Positions 36,446 to 44,937 of a stretch of DNA of 64,000 nt are shown here, piece after piece. The stretch is from Burkholderia pyrrocinia. Lineage in GTDB: Bacteria; Pseudomonadota; Gammaproteobacteria; Burkholderiales; Burkholderiaceae. The position numbers were made by a program, and so were the translations under genes. The notes under the pieces were generated by a model that did not search any database, was not told the origin of the DNA, and saw only the letters and a list, made by a program, of their open reading frames with translations. Positions within the stretch are counted from its first letter, which is position 1, and every line of letters begins with the position of its first letter. The stretch covers positions 806,001 to 870,000 of the forward strand of contig NZ_CP011504.1 of the NCBI RefSeq assembly GCF_001028665.1, written 5' to 3'.

Positions 36446-37577
36446 GCTGATTGGCGCAGGGCCGGTCCTCAGCCGCGGATTGACCCGCGCGATCGCGGCG
36501 CTGGCCGTGTTGCTCTACTGGATCGTCTATGCGAAGGCCGGTGCGTTCCTGCCGGAATACGTGTTCCGCGACGCGGAGAAGATCCAGAGCCAGATCGGCG
36601 GATCGGGCAACTACGACGGCACCTCGTTCGATGCCGTCGCGAAGTTCTACTCGATGCTGGGCGTCGGCGGCACCCACGCGTTCACCGCCGCGGTCGGCGC
36701 GCTGTTCATCTGCCTGACGATCGCGCAGGGGCGCCGCATCGGTTCGCTCGCGGCGAGCCTCGTGCTGCTCGTGCCCTGCGTGTTCTTCAACCTGTTCGTC
36801 GCGAGCAAGGACACGCTCGTCGTGCTGATCGCGATCGTGCTGGCCAGGGTCGCGCAACGCCGCCCGGCGCTCGTCGCGATCGCGGCGGCCGTCGTGCTGT
36901 ACAGCGCCTACGCGGCAATCGTGCGCAGCTATTTCGCGCTGATTATCGGGGTCGCGCTCGCCGTGCTGCTGTTCCGGCGCGGCACATGGCGCCGCAGGAC
37001 GCTGCTGATGCTCGCCGCGCCGCTCGTGCTCGTGCTGTTGCCGAACGACGTGTATTACCTGCTGCTGCATCCGCGCGACGTGGCCGCGGACTACCTCGCA
37101 TACGGTTCGCCGTATGGCGCGCGCACCAGCTTCCACAACCCGGTCGCCCCGACGTCGTTTTTCGCGTTCTGCGTCGATTATCTGTACGCGATGCTGCGGC
37201 TGAATCTGCCGGTGCTGTTCTCGCCCGGGCCGAAGGAAATCGCCATGCAGGGGTTTGTCTGGATCGCGCTGGCCGCCGTGTGGCGGCGCACGCCCGGCAA
37301 CGGCCAGTTGGCCCGCGACGTGCTCGCGTCGCTCGTCATCGGGCATGTCGCCGTGTCGATGCTGTTCGAGCCCGATCTCGGCAGTTACACGCGCCATTTG
37401 TCGAGCGTGTCGCTGCTGTGCGCGATGCAGTTCGCCGGCTTCGCGCGCCAGGTACGCCGGCCGGGTCGCCCGGCGTCCATGCCGGGCGCCGACGCGGTCG
37501 CCGCAAGCGACGTCGAAGCGCACGCGTCTGCGTCCGCAATCCCGCCTTCGCAGCGCGCGATCCGGGGGAGCATATGA
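36435..37577 (+). CDS. Wzy-like polysaccharide polymerase
   Basis: 380-residue membrane protein with about ten hydrophobic segments and no enzyme motif, as usual for Wzy polymerases. Position between flippase and acyltransferase and the membrane pattern support the call. Large loop at about 215-245 (YGSPYGARTSFHNPV). GGAGGAG precedes the ATG. Its 3' part (from about residue 270, MQGFVWIALA) is repeated at 47157, fused to the acyltransferase. Confidence 0.75.
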   Translation: MLHKLIGAGPVLSRGLTRAIAALAVLLYWIVYAKAGAFLPEYVFRDAEKIQSQIGGSGNYDGTSFDAVAKFYSMLGVGGTHAFTAAVGALFICLTIAQGRRIGSLAASLVLLVPCVFFNLFVASKDTLVVLIAIVLARVAQRRPALVAIAAAVVLYSAYAAIVRSYFALIIGVALAVLLFRRGTWRRRTLLMLAAPLVLVLLPNDVYYLLLHPRDVAADYLAYGSPYGARTSFHNPVAPTSFFAFCVDYLYAMLRLNLPVLFSPGPKEIAMQGFVWIALAAVWRRTPGNGQLARDVLASLVIGHVAVSMLFEPDLGSYTRHLSSVSLLCAMQFAGFARQVRRPGRPASMPGADAVAASDVEAHASASAIPPSQRAIRGSI

Positions 37578-38617
37578 GCGCGAACACGCGACACCAGCCC
37601 ATCTACCTGAACATCCAGTCCGCGCGGGCGCTCGCCGCGCTCGCGGTTGTCGCCTATCACCTGCACGTGCTGCCGTCCGGGCAGGCCGGCGTCGACGTCT
37701 TCTTCGTGATCAGCGGATTCATCATGTCGTGCGTCGCGCCGTACGAGGGGCGCGAGTTCCTCGTCAAGCGCCTGATCCGGATCGTGCCGCTCTACTGGGT
37801 GACGACGCTCGGCATCTACGCGATCGCGCTGCTGCGTCCCCACTGGCTGAACACGACGACGGCGGCGCCCGACTATCTCGTCAAGTCGTTGTTGTTCATC
37901 CCGTACGTGAAGGAAAACGGCCATTGGGGACCGCTGAATCTCAACGGCTGGACGCTCGAGTACGAGATGCTGTTCTATCTCGTCGTCGCGGCCGCGCTCG
38001 GCTGCGTGTGCGCGCGTCATGCGACCGTGTCCGCCGCGCTGTCGCTTGCGTTGCTGTGCGCATGCGTGGCCGCTGTCGACCCGTCTGGCGCTACCGTCGT
38101 CGGCCATCTCGGACAGCCGTTCGTGCTGGAATTCGGTCTCGGTGTCGTCGCGCACGGCGTGCTGCAAGCCGGCATCGCGAAGTGGGTCGCCGCGCCCGTA
38201 TGGGCTGCCGTCGCCGTCGCCGCCATCGCGGCGATTCCGTTGCTGCAGATGCACTACGGCACGCCGGATGGGTTCGCGCGGGTCGTGCTGTGGGGTGGCC
38301 CCGCGTTCGTGCTGATCGTCGCGCTGGTCAAGCTCGACAGCCGAGGTTGGACGATCGCGAGCCGCACAGCGGCCGCGCTCGGTGCTGCCAGCTATTCGAT
38401 CTATCTGATTCACCCTTATGTCATCGGCGTGGCGGGCAAGATCATCGGGCTACGCGCCAGTCTCCACACGTGGGCGGGCTTCGCCGCCACGTGTGCCGTC
38501 CTGGGCGCGGTCTGCCTGTCGGGCTACGTCTGTCATGTCTGGATCGAAAAGCCGATGCTGACGGTGCTGAACCGAGGGTTCCGGCGTGCACGCGGTGCGG
38601 TTGGGCCGTCAGCGTAA
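37574..38617 (+). CDS. EPS O-acyltransferase (Acyltransferase_3 family)
   Basis: 347-residue membrane acyltransferase, last gene of the EPS operon. N-terminal IYLNIQSARALAALAVVAYHLH carries the RAxAAxxVxxxH signature, followed by GVDVFFVISGFIMS, RIVPLYW and WTLEYEMLFY, all family motifs. About ten membrane helices. It probably O-acetylates the polymer. ATGA overlap with the polymerase gene. The stretch 37873-38408 is nearly identical in DNA to the pseudogene at 47.4-47.9 kb while the flanks differ, pointing to recent recombination. Confidence 0.92.
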   Translation: MSANTRHQPIYLNIQSARALAALAVVAYHLHVLPSGQAGVDVFFVISGFIMSCVAPYEGREFLVKRLIRIVPLYWVTTLGIYAIALLRPHWLNTTTAAPDYLVKSLLFIPYVKENGHWGPLNLNGWTLEYEMLFYLVVAAALGCVCARHATVSAALSLALLCACVAAVDPSGATVVGHLGQPFVLEFGLGVVAHGVLQAGIAKWVAAPVWAAVAVAAIAAIPLLQMHYGTPDGFARVVLWGGPAFVLIVALVKLDSRGWTIASRTAAALGAASYSIYLIHPYVIGVAGKIIGLRASLHTWAGFAATCAVLGAVCLSGYVCHVWIEKPMLTVLNRGFRRARGAVGPSA

Positions 38618-38988
38618 TGGCGGGCCGGAGGTAGCATGCACCGTGCGAGATGGGATGGGTCGCGCTCGAATTGCTGTATTGCGTATCGCAGGAACCGGGA
38701 TTCGCCTCGCCGGTCAGCGTCACGCCGTTGCGAGAGCACAAGCGGGCAACATCGCCGGATTCGGCGGCTGCCGCAAGAGAAAGGGGGACTCGATAAAGGA
38801 GAGACGCGTGGAAGTATCACCAGGTTTCTGAACCGTCAGGAAACCGGATCTCCATACCACGCTCGGCAACGATCCGAGCCTGTCGGTCGGCTCGCACATC
38901 AGCGTCTAAAGGTACACGCCAAGCCATTCGGGGGAATGCAGGCGATATGCGAATGGAGCGGTTGTCCATGTCGCATCGAAACGCCGGA
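38618..38988. other. Convergent spacer between EPS and fimbrial operons
   Basis: No supported gene. A hairpin GGTTTCTGA-ACCG-TCAGGAAACC (38823-38845, one bulge) can act as a shared terminator for the converging operons. A short frame ending near 38910 (LSVGSHISV then stop) may be the tail of a lost gene, but no family was recognised. Confidence 0.4.
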
Positions 38989-39660
38989 TTATCCCGCGTG
39001 GCCGTCACACACCGGATATCCCGGAATCTTCACCACGCGCCCATGCACGGGCAGCGGCACACCCGGATAGACATTGAAATCGTCGAGCTTATGGCCGTCC
39101 GCCTCGGCACCCGTTACGGGGTAGCGCACGGTACCTGTCGCGGTTACGCGCGCACCGTCGGCTTCACACGTGACGGAAAGCGTCTGGCGCTCCTTCTCGG
39201 GCAACTGGCGAACCAACCCGCTGAATCTGAGATTGACGACGATATTGGCGGTCGCCGCCTTTTTCTCTGCCGCCAGTACCTTGACGACCGGCTTGACGTC
39301 GAGCCGGTAAACGGTCTCCGTCTCGACCGCGCGCAATGGCTTGAGCGTAATCGTCTTCGTTTGGCCAGGCGAAAGCGTCATGCGGAACGGATACGCATAG
39401 ATGGACGGATGCGTCGATTCGCCGACCGGCTCGAGCCGCTCGTCTTCCAGCGGCACTCCCGGATTGAGCAGACGCGACAGCGAAATGCTCACGTATTCGG
39501 GCCGATCGCTGTTGTTGACCACTTGCACGGTCGTCGCCTTCGCGTCGACCTTCACTTCTTTCGGCATCAGGTCGATTGCGGAAAGCGATGGCGTCGACAC
39601 GGACAGACAGGCCGCCGCGCAAACGCCGAAGAATACGGAAGAAAGCTGCTTCATGTGCAT
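38989..39660 (-). CDS. Fimbrial periplasmic chaperone (CS1 operon, third chaperone)
   Basis: 223-residue exported chaperone. Signal peptide to LSA (about 28), then an N-terminal PapD-like domain (KATTVQVVNNSDRPEYVSISLSRL, FRMTLSPGQTKTITLKPLRA) and a C-terminal domain (RFSGLVRQLPEKERQTLSVT) ending NVYPGVPLPVHGRVVKIPG. It completes and holds pilin subunits by donor-strand complementation. Last gene of the operon. A divergent copy of its C-terminus survives as a fragment at 48191-48337. Confidence 0.85.
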   Translation of the reverse strand: MHMKQLSSVFFGVCAAACLSVSTPSLSAIDLMPKEVKVDAKATTVQVVNNSDRPEYVSISLSRLLNPGVPLEDERLEPVGESTHPSIYAYPFRMTLSPGQTKTITLKPLRAVETETVYRLDVKPVVKVLAAEKKAATANIVVNLRFSGLVRQLPEKERQTLSVTCEADGARVTATGTVRYPVTGAEADGHKLDDFNVYPGVPLPVHGRVVKIPGYPVCDGHAG

Positions 39661-39709
39661 GTATCAATCAATGGAAGATGAGGGTGATGCCCGGCATGAC
39701 GATCGTTCG

Positions 39710-40261
39710 TCAAGGCGCCTTGATGACCGGCTCGAACGTCATCGACAATACACCGGAGTATGTACCCACCGTGCTTTTGAAATCGCCTTCCGGCGGATAC
39801 GCGGAGACGGTCAGATTGTAATAACCCACCGAATCGCTCCCGGGCACCGACGCTGCGGGATTCTGAAACCCGGTGCTCTGCCCCACCGCGAGCGGCTTCG
39901 ATGCGCCATCGTCCGCACCGAGGCTGACCGCCGGCCGCCGGAAAACCTGCGTGAGATTCGTCTGATTACGAATCTGCAGCGGCTCGTCCAGGCGGACCTG
40001 AAAATCGCGGCTGGTCGATAACACGCGCAACCGCGCCTTCACCTCATAGGGTGTGTCCCAGCCGCCGAGCTGCTGCATTGTCAGCCCCTGCTCGAACCAC
40101 CCGCCTTTGTCGTCAGTGACCTCGAACTTGTTCAGCGGCGTTACCGTTGCAGTGATCCGGCTGGTAGTCTTGCCGGTAAGAATAATGCCTTGTGCCGACG
40201 CGAGCGTCGGCAGGAAAACCGACGCGGCCCACAAGCAACCGACGATGCATTTTTTCATCAC
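39710..40261 (-). CDS. Second CS1-type pilin subunit
   Basis: 183-residue exported protein (MMKKCIVGCL... signal to ASA). The mature part begins QGIILTGKTTSRITATVTPL and ends GTYSGVLSMTFEPVIKAP, the same end pattern as the major pilin (SYSGDLVMVFEPV). That pattern is characteristic of the CS1/CFA-I pilin family, with the N-terminal donor strand and the G-strand. It is five bases after the tip gene, so it is probably a minor or alternative shaft subunit. Confidence 0.82.
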   Translation of the reverse strand: MMKKCIVGCLWAASVFLPTLASAQGIILTGKTTSRITATVTPLNKFEVTDDKGGWFEQGLTMQQLGGWDTPYEVKARLRVLSTSRDFQVRLDEPLQIRNQTNLTQVFRRPAVSLGADDGASKPLAVGQSTGFQNPAASVPGSDSVGYYNLTVSAYPPEGDFKSTVGTYSGVLSMTFEPVIKAP

Positions 40262-40266
40262 GCCTC

Positions 40267-41265
40267 CTAGGACTTGGTCACGACCGTAAACGTCAGCACG
40301 TCGCTGTAGTTGCCTTCCTTCACGAGGTTGCTCACCGAGGTCTTGAACGTCGGCACGAAACAGGTTTTACCCGTGGTGCTGAAGGAAGCCGAGATATTGC
40401 CGGAGTTCGGCAGAGTCATGGCGCCGGTGCTGCTGTTCAGCGTCACGCTGTACGGCACCGTCTGCGACACGTCGGTCAGGTTCTTGAGCAGGTAACGGTT
40501 GTTCACCACGCCGTTGGCGTTGCTGGCATTGACGACGAACCTCCTGCCGCTGACCAATGCGCCCACGTAGGTAAAGCACAATTGCTCCGCGCTATTGGCG
40601 AAGATTTTCTCGCCATCGCCTCGCGGCAATTCACCGAGGTTCCAGTCCGGCACAGCGATGTTGATCCCAATCGATGGCGGCGGCGGCCGCTCCGGATCAA
40701 CGACCTGGCAAACACCATCGCCGTATGGAGTGATATAGGCCCCACCCGTGATTTCCACGAAGTCATCCCCATTTGTGAAGTTCCCCGCCCGAACGCTTAC
40801 GGCAGGCCAATCGCTGACGTAATTGTTATTGAGCAAGATATTGACGTTTGCGGAAAATGGATCAGCAATTGACCAGGGGGATTTCACCCCTTGGGTCGGG
40901 CCGTAGTACATGACATAGGCGTTATTGTACCAAGCTCTTAAATGCCTATATTCGTTCATATACACGGCCGAGGCTGCGTCAGTACTCGGCTTCAATTTCC
41001 CATTTTTATCATACGTATATATCGCTATCCCGCGCGTCAAGAAATCCCAGCGTCCTACGTGCCCCAACGCCTCCTTGTAGTGGATCGTCAAACTGAGTGT
41101 GGTGGTTCCGTTTCCATTGTCTCTCCATTTACATCCGCTGTACCCGTTACTAAGATCACTTGTAGATTGGGAAAATGCCGCGCCTGAAAATAAAATGGCG
41201 AGCATCAGCAGCATGCACCTGAACCCATGAAGATATATTCGCCTTTCGATGTTTTCGAATACCAT
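40267..41265 (-). CDS. CfaE/CblD-type tip adhesin
   Basis: 332-residue exported tip protein. The start at 41265 (MVFENIERR) has GGAG six bases upstream; a TTG further up is rejected. The signal is ...LLMLAILFSGAAFS. The mature part has two domains: an N-terminal adhesin-like region with GVKSPWSIADPF, then a linker with PERPPPPSIGINIAV and a pilin-like C-domain (SAEQLCFTYVGALVSGRRF, ending DVLTFTVVTKS). Length and layout fit the CfaE/CblD family. Its base composition is clearly more AT-rich than the neighbours, a sign of separate origin or diversification. Confidence 0.8.
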   Translation of the reverse strand: MVFENIERRIYLHGFRCMLLMLAILFSGAAFSQSTSDLSNGYSGCKWRDNGNGTTTLSLTIHYKEALGHVGRWDFLTRGIAIYTYDKNGKLKPSTDAASAVYMNEYRHLRAWYNNAYVMYYGPTQGVKSPWSIADPFSANVNILLNNNYVSDWPAVSVRAGNFTNGDDFVEITGGAYITPYGDGVCQVVDPERPPPPSIGINIAVPDWNLGELPRGDGEKIFANSAEQLCFTYVGALVSGRRFVVNASNANGVVNNRYLLKNLTDVSQTVPYSVTLNSSTGAMTLPNSGNISASFSTTGKTCFVPTFKTSVSNLVKEGNYSDVLTFTVVTKS

Positions 41266-41377
41266 TGAATACTCCAATTATTCGTGTCGGCTCGGAACAA
41301 CCGGACCAACTGCCCCGCGTTGCCGTCCGGGATCGTTACCGCCGTTAGCATTACGTCGCTATCGGAGAACGACATCG

Positions 41378-41860
41378 CTATTGCGCCTGGCTCCCCAGTT
41401 GATAGATCACAACGCCGTAACCCACACTGACGAACAGCGGCGCCGGTGCACCATCCGCCGCTCTCATTTCGACGACGATTCGCTCCCTGGGCCTGAAGGT
41501 CACGCGCCATACTTTCGTCTGCGTCGGCGTGCCGAACTCTTTCAGCATCACTCGATATTTCTGTCCTGGCGCCAAGGTAAGACGGTTTGGAGATACCAGC
41601 AGCGTTGGGCTCGGCGCTTCAGCGACGGGCAACAAACGTTCCGGGCTTTCTCCCGGATTCGTGACCAGTTGTTGAGTCACATCGAGGTACAACGGCGTAT
41701 CCCCGACGTTTTCGGCCCATAGTTCAGGCACCGGCTTGTCCGGCGACAGCGTCAGTTCCGTGCGGGACAACTTCAGAATTCCCGCCGCCATGCTGCTGGT
41801 GCAGCACAGCGCCACGAGCATGCCCAGCGCCCAGCGCCGCTTGTGCGTCATCACGGGCAT
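41378..41860 (-). CDS. Short fimbrial chaperone, single domain
   Basis: 160-residue exported PapD-like protein. The signal to SSMA is followed by LKLSRTELTLSPDKPVPELW, DVTQQLVTNPGESPERLL and RLTLAPGQKYRVMLKEFGTP, which align with the first domain of the neighbouring chaperone. It ends after one domain (VGYGVVIYQLGSQAQ). Whether this is natural or truncated is unclear. It overlaps the preceding chaperone; ATG codons at 41860 and 41851 (TGATG coupling) are both possible starts. A 112-base gap to the tip gene follows. Confidence 0.78.
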   Translation of the reverse strand: MPVMTHKRRWALGMLVALCCTSSMAAGILKLSRTELTLSPDKPVPELWAENVGDTPLYLDVTQQLVTNPGESPERLLPVAEAPSPTLLVSPNRLTLAPGQKYRVMLKEFGTPTQTKVWRVTFRPRERIVVEMRAADGAPAPLFVSVGYGVVIYQLGSQAQ

Positions 41861-42537
41861 TCCAGCGTCATCGGCTTTTCGTCGACGCGCAACGACATCC
41901 GCTTGGTCTCAAAACGCTGCGGCGTGCCGGGGAACACGGCAATCGTCTGCGGGGAAGCCGACTGGCCGACCTTCACGTCGTTGAAAATCTGGCGAATATT
42001 GCCCGTGCCCTCCAGCGTCATCCCGCCACCCTCGCAGCGGTGCGTCCAGCCCGGCTGCTGCTTGCCCGGCGGCGGCATGTGCCGCACGAGCACGCCATAA
42101 CCGATCGCGACCGACATCGGCGCCGTAATCTTGTCTTGCGGCGCGTCATCGACCTTGAGCGACCGCACCGGCAGGATGTACAAGCGGTACAGCGCTTCCT
42201 GCTCCGGCTCCGCGAGCGACTTCAGGACGATTGCGCGCGTCTGGCCCGGGCCGAGCGTCAACTTGTCCGGGCTGGCCAGCAGGCCGGGGCGCTCGAGATC
42301 GCCCAGCGCGACCTTGTTTTCCGGTGTCATGCCCGGGTTAGTGACCTTCTGCACCGACACGTTCAGATAGAGCGGCGCATCGCCCATGTTCTTGACCGTC
42401 ACCTTTTGCTCGTGCGCGTTGAACACCTTGGTCGTCGCGGGCATCACCATCAGCTCGCCTTCGGCATGGGCCGGCTGGATCGTCGCCAGCAGCAACCCGC
42501 ACAGCGCGGGAAGCAGGGTTCGCACATTCATGTTCAT
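41851..42537 (-). CDS. CS1-type fimbrial chaperone (CblB/CooB-like)
   Basis: 228-residue exported chaperone with both immunoglobulin-like domains. Signal to AHA, then TTKVFNAHEQKVTVKNMGDA, KLTLGPGQTRAIVLKSLAEP, and a C-domain ending RFETKRMSLRVDEKPMTLEC. The Arg/Lys pair that anchors the subunit C-terminus is expected in the first domain (the Lys-rich strand). ATGA overlap with the usher stop, so expression is coupled. Confidence 0.85.
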   Translation of the reverse strand: MNMNVRTLLPALCGLLLATIQPAHAEGELMVMPATTKVFNAHEQKVTVKNMGDAPLYLNVSVQKVTNPGMTPENKVALGDLERPGLLASPDKLTLGPGQTRAIVLKSLAEPEQEALYRLYILPVRSLKVDDAPQDKITAPMSVAIGYGVLVRHMPPPGKQQPGWTHRCEGGGMTLEGTGNIRQIFNDVKVGQSASPQTIAVFPGTPQRFETKRMSLRVDEKPMTLECP

Positions 42538-44831
42538 TTCGTTTCCTCTCCTGCATTCGTATCGGTCGTGAGTTTGCAGCTGTAATTGCTGCCCTTCGCG
42601 TCCTTCAAGTCGCAGCTATAACGGCGATCGTCGCGCTGCACGGTAACCATGCTCAGCATCTTCTTGCTGACGATCGAGAACAGCCCGTTCCGGTGGACCG
42701 TATCGCCGGTTTCCACCACTTTCCCGTCGATGGGCTTGCCGTCGCCGTCCGTCAGAAAGCCGCTGTAGATCATGTTGATGTCGACCCGCGCCTTTGCCGA
42801 ATACACCTGCCCCGGATGCGCGCGGACGATGTTCGCCGGCACCTCGATGTTCATGTCGAGATCCTGGCTGTTGCTCAGCACGCGGGCGAACGCGACATCG
42901 TTGTATGCGTTCAGCGGCACCGCATAGGTGCTGTCGCCAGCAACCGGGGCACCTTCGACGTTGAAGCCGTACTTCATGCCGTCGATCTTCGGCGTCTTCA
43001 GCAACATCGCGCTGCCGCTCGGGCTGTAGCGCCCGAACGCGACGCCGTCCTTGTTCGCCGCCACCATGCCGCGGTAGTTGAAGTCGACGTTGCTGCCCGC
43101 GCTGCTGTGGCCGAGGTTCAGCGACGCGTCGCCACGCGTGCCGGAACGGCTGCCGTAGACGTTGACGCCGTAGTCGTTGCCGATGCGGTTCGCGTTCAAC
43201 CCGACGGACGACGTGCCGAAGCTGTCCTGGAAATCCTTGCGGACATCGCCGCTCAACTGCGTCTGCCCGCCGGAATGCGCGGCGCTGAAGCTCGCCTGCA
43301 CCTTGTCCAGCATCATGGTCATGTTGAAGTACACGCCATAACCGCCGTTGCCGCGCTGGAAGCCGCCCTTCTGCACGCCCAGCGCGAAGGTGCCCCACAG
43401 GCCGTTCGGGCGATAGTTCCAGCGCACTTCCGCCTGATGGGCCGCACCGGAATTCGACTTCTGGTAGTTGTAGCCGACAGTCGCCTTGCGGATGGTGCGG
43501 CTATAGGACACGGCCGTGCTCGGCTGCCCCCGATAGAAGCGCGACACGTCGGTGTTCTGGTAACGGCTCACCATCAGGCTGCCGAGCGCTTCGCTCGCCA
43601 GCGAAATGTTCACGTAACCGCCGACGCCCCTCTCCCCGCTCAGCACGCCGAGCGTGGGCGCGACGTCGATGCCGGCGATCTGCGTCGGGCGCGTGACGTT
43701 CACTTCCGCGGCCCATTTCCCGTCGTGCCCCGCAAGCATCGACGCGTTCACATAGAACTGCTTCAGGTTTCGGCTCAGGCCGGCCTCGACCAGAAGCCCG
43801 CCTTCGTCCATGTCCTTGCCGGCCGTCACATGCCACGAATTGCCGCCGCCCGTTGCCCCGAAATTGAGGTTGTTGATTTCGCGGTTTTCGCGGGCGACCA
43901 CATTGCCGTTGCGGTCGACGAGACGCACTTCCACCGAGTAATAGCCGCCGGGAAGATCAGCGAAGCTGATCTCGTTGCGGCCGATCGCCGCCGGCCGCTT
44001 CATGATCAGGCGGCCACTGCGGTAAAACTCGTAATTCCCTTCCGCGGTCGCATAGAGAATCAGCGACCCGGCATTGTTGTTGACCTGCAGGTGTGTCTGG
44101 CTGCCAACCGTCACGAACTGGTCGAAGCTCGGCGAAAGCAGCGTGCTGACCGACCCCGACGCATAGTCGATGCTGTTCTGCTTGCCTGCCCGCACATACG
44201 TGTTGGCAAAGTTCTTCTGCAGGTAATACGACGATACGCCGCGCGTACCGCCGCTGCCGTAGCGCGACGACGTCTGGTTCGCGTACCAGCTCACGTAGCC
44301 GAAGCTCTGCGACGGGAGACCGACCCAGGTGTTGCCGTTGAAGTTCGCGGCCCGATAGCCATCGGACGCGGCGCGCAAGTCCAGCGACTGGTTGTTGACG
44401 ATGCCCAGGCTCGTCGGCGGCGCGACATAATCTTCGCGCTTGTCGCGAATCGAAATCGACCGCTTCATCTTGTCGACGGTGACATAGTAACCGTCGACCT
44501 CGACGTCGCAGCCCTTGCTGCAACGCTTGTAATCCAGCTGTGAAACGACGTTCGTCAAGGTGCGGATGTCCTCCGCAGAAACGCCGTTTTCCTCATATTT
44601 GCTCGCATCGAACGTGAGAACGCCGTCCGCCTGCGAATAGCCAATGAACCCCGGCAACGTCCGTCCTTTGAACGTCGCCACGTAGTTCGCGCTGTCATCC
44701 ATTTCAGCCGCGCTGAACCCTTCAGGTACTCCGTAAGAGACCTTAAGTTCTGCGAATGAGTGCGACGAAACAAAAAGAAACGCACCCAGCCACAGCTTGT
44801 TGAATCGGAAGGGAACTTGATCGGCGAACAC
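42534..44831 (-). CDS. CS1-type outer-membrane usher (CblC/CooC-like)
   Basis: 765-residue usher, the outer-membrane assembly channel. GTG start at 44831, signal ending SHSFA, then the short periplasmic N-domain (VSYGVPEGFSAAEMDDSANY) typical of the class 5 ushers, which are smaller than FimD. The barrel and plug region contain LPGGYYSVEVRLVDRNGNVV. The C-terminus carries a carboxypeptidase-like beta domain (AKARVDINMIYSGFLTDGDG) and ends YSCDLKDAKGSNYSC. It is 107 bases after the pilin gene, beyond a terminator that should lower its expression. Confidence 0.88.
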   Translation of the reverse strand: MFADQVPFRFNKLWLGAFLFVSSHSFAELKVSYGVPEGFSAAEMDDSANYVATFKGRTLPGFIGYSQADGVLTFDASKYEENGVSAEDIRTLTNVVSQLDYKRCSKGCDVEVDGYYVTVDKMKRSISIRDKREDYVAPPTSLGIVNNQSLDLRAASDGYRAANFNGNTWVGLPSQSFGYVSWYANQTSSRYGSGGTRGVSSYYLQKNFANTYVRAGKQNSIDYASGSVSTLLSPSFDQFVTVGSQTHLQVNNNAGSLILYATAEGNYEFYRSGRLIMKRPAAIGRNEISFADLPGGYYSVEVRLVDRNGNVVARENREINNLNFGATGGGNSWHVTAGKDMDEGGLLVEAGLSRNLKQFYVNASMLAGHDGKWAAEVNVTRPTQIAGIDVAPTLGVLSGERGVGGYVNISLASEALGSLMVSRYQNTDVSRFYRGQPSTAVSYSRTIRKATVGYNYQKSNSGAAHQAEVRWNYRPNGLWGTFALGVQKGGFQRGNGGYGVYFNMTMMLDKVQASFSAAHSGGQTQLSGDVRKDFQDSFGTSSVGLNANRIGNDYGVNVYGSRSGTRGDASLNLGHSSAGSNVDFNYRGMVAANKDGVAFGRYSPSGSAMLLKTPKIDGMKYGFNVEGAPVAGDSTYAVPLNAYNDVAFARVLSNSQDLDMNIEVPANIVRAHPGQVYSAKARVDINMIYSGFLTDGDGKPIDGKVVETGDTVHRNGLFSIVSKKMLSMVTVQRDDRRYSCDLKDAKGSNYSCKLTTDTNAGEETK

Positions 44832-44890
44832 GTTATCTCTTATGGCGGATTTGGAAGGATGGACACGCGATTTCTTCTTGACACGGCGTT

Positions 44891-44916
44891 AAAAAAGAAG
44901 CCCCTGACGGGGCTTC
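44891..44916 (-). terminator. Intrinsic terminator/attenuator after the major pilin
   Basis: On the minus strand GAAGCCCC-GTCA-GGGGCTTC (44897-44916) is a perfect 8-bp stem followed by TTTTTT (44891-44896). It lies between the major pilin and the usher. Partial termination would give the excess of pilin over assembly proteins that fimbrial operons need. Confidence 0.85.
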
Positions 44917-44937
44917 TCATCAGCCCGCTTACCTGGC

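Noticed and set aside
27277..38617. Assignment of the EPS operon to cepacian (bce)
   Set aside because: The gene order and the missing GMP/UDP-Glc dehydrogenase genes do not fit the bce clusters.
41205..41373. 56-codon minus-strand frame between the short chaperone and the tip gene
   Set aside because: It is suggestively coupled (TAG-CG-ATG and TGATG) but overlaps the tip gene signal peptide, which has the better ribosome site; no family recognised.
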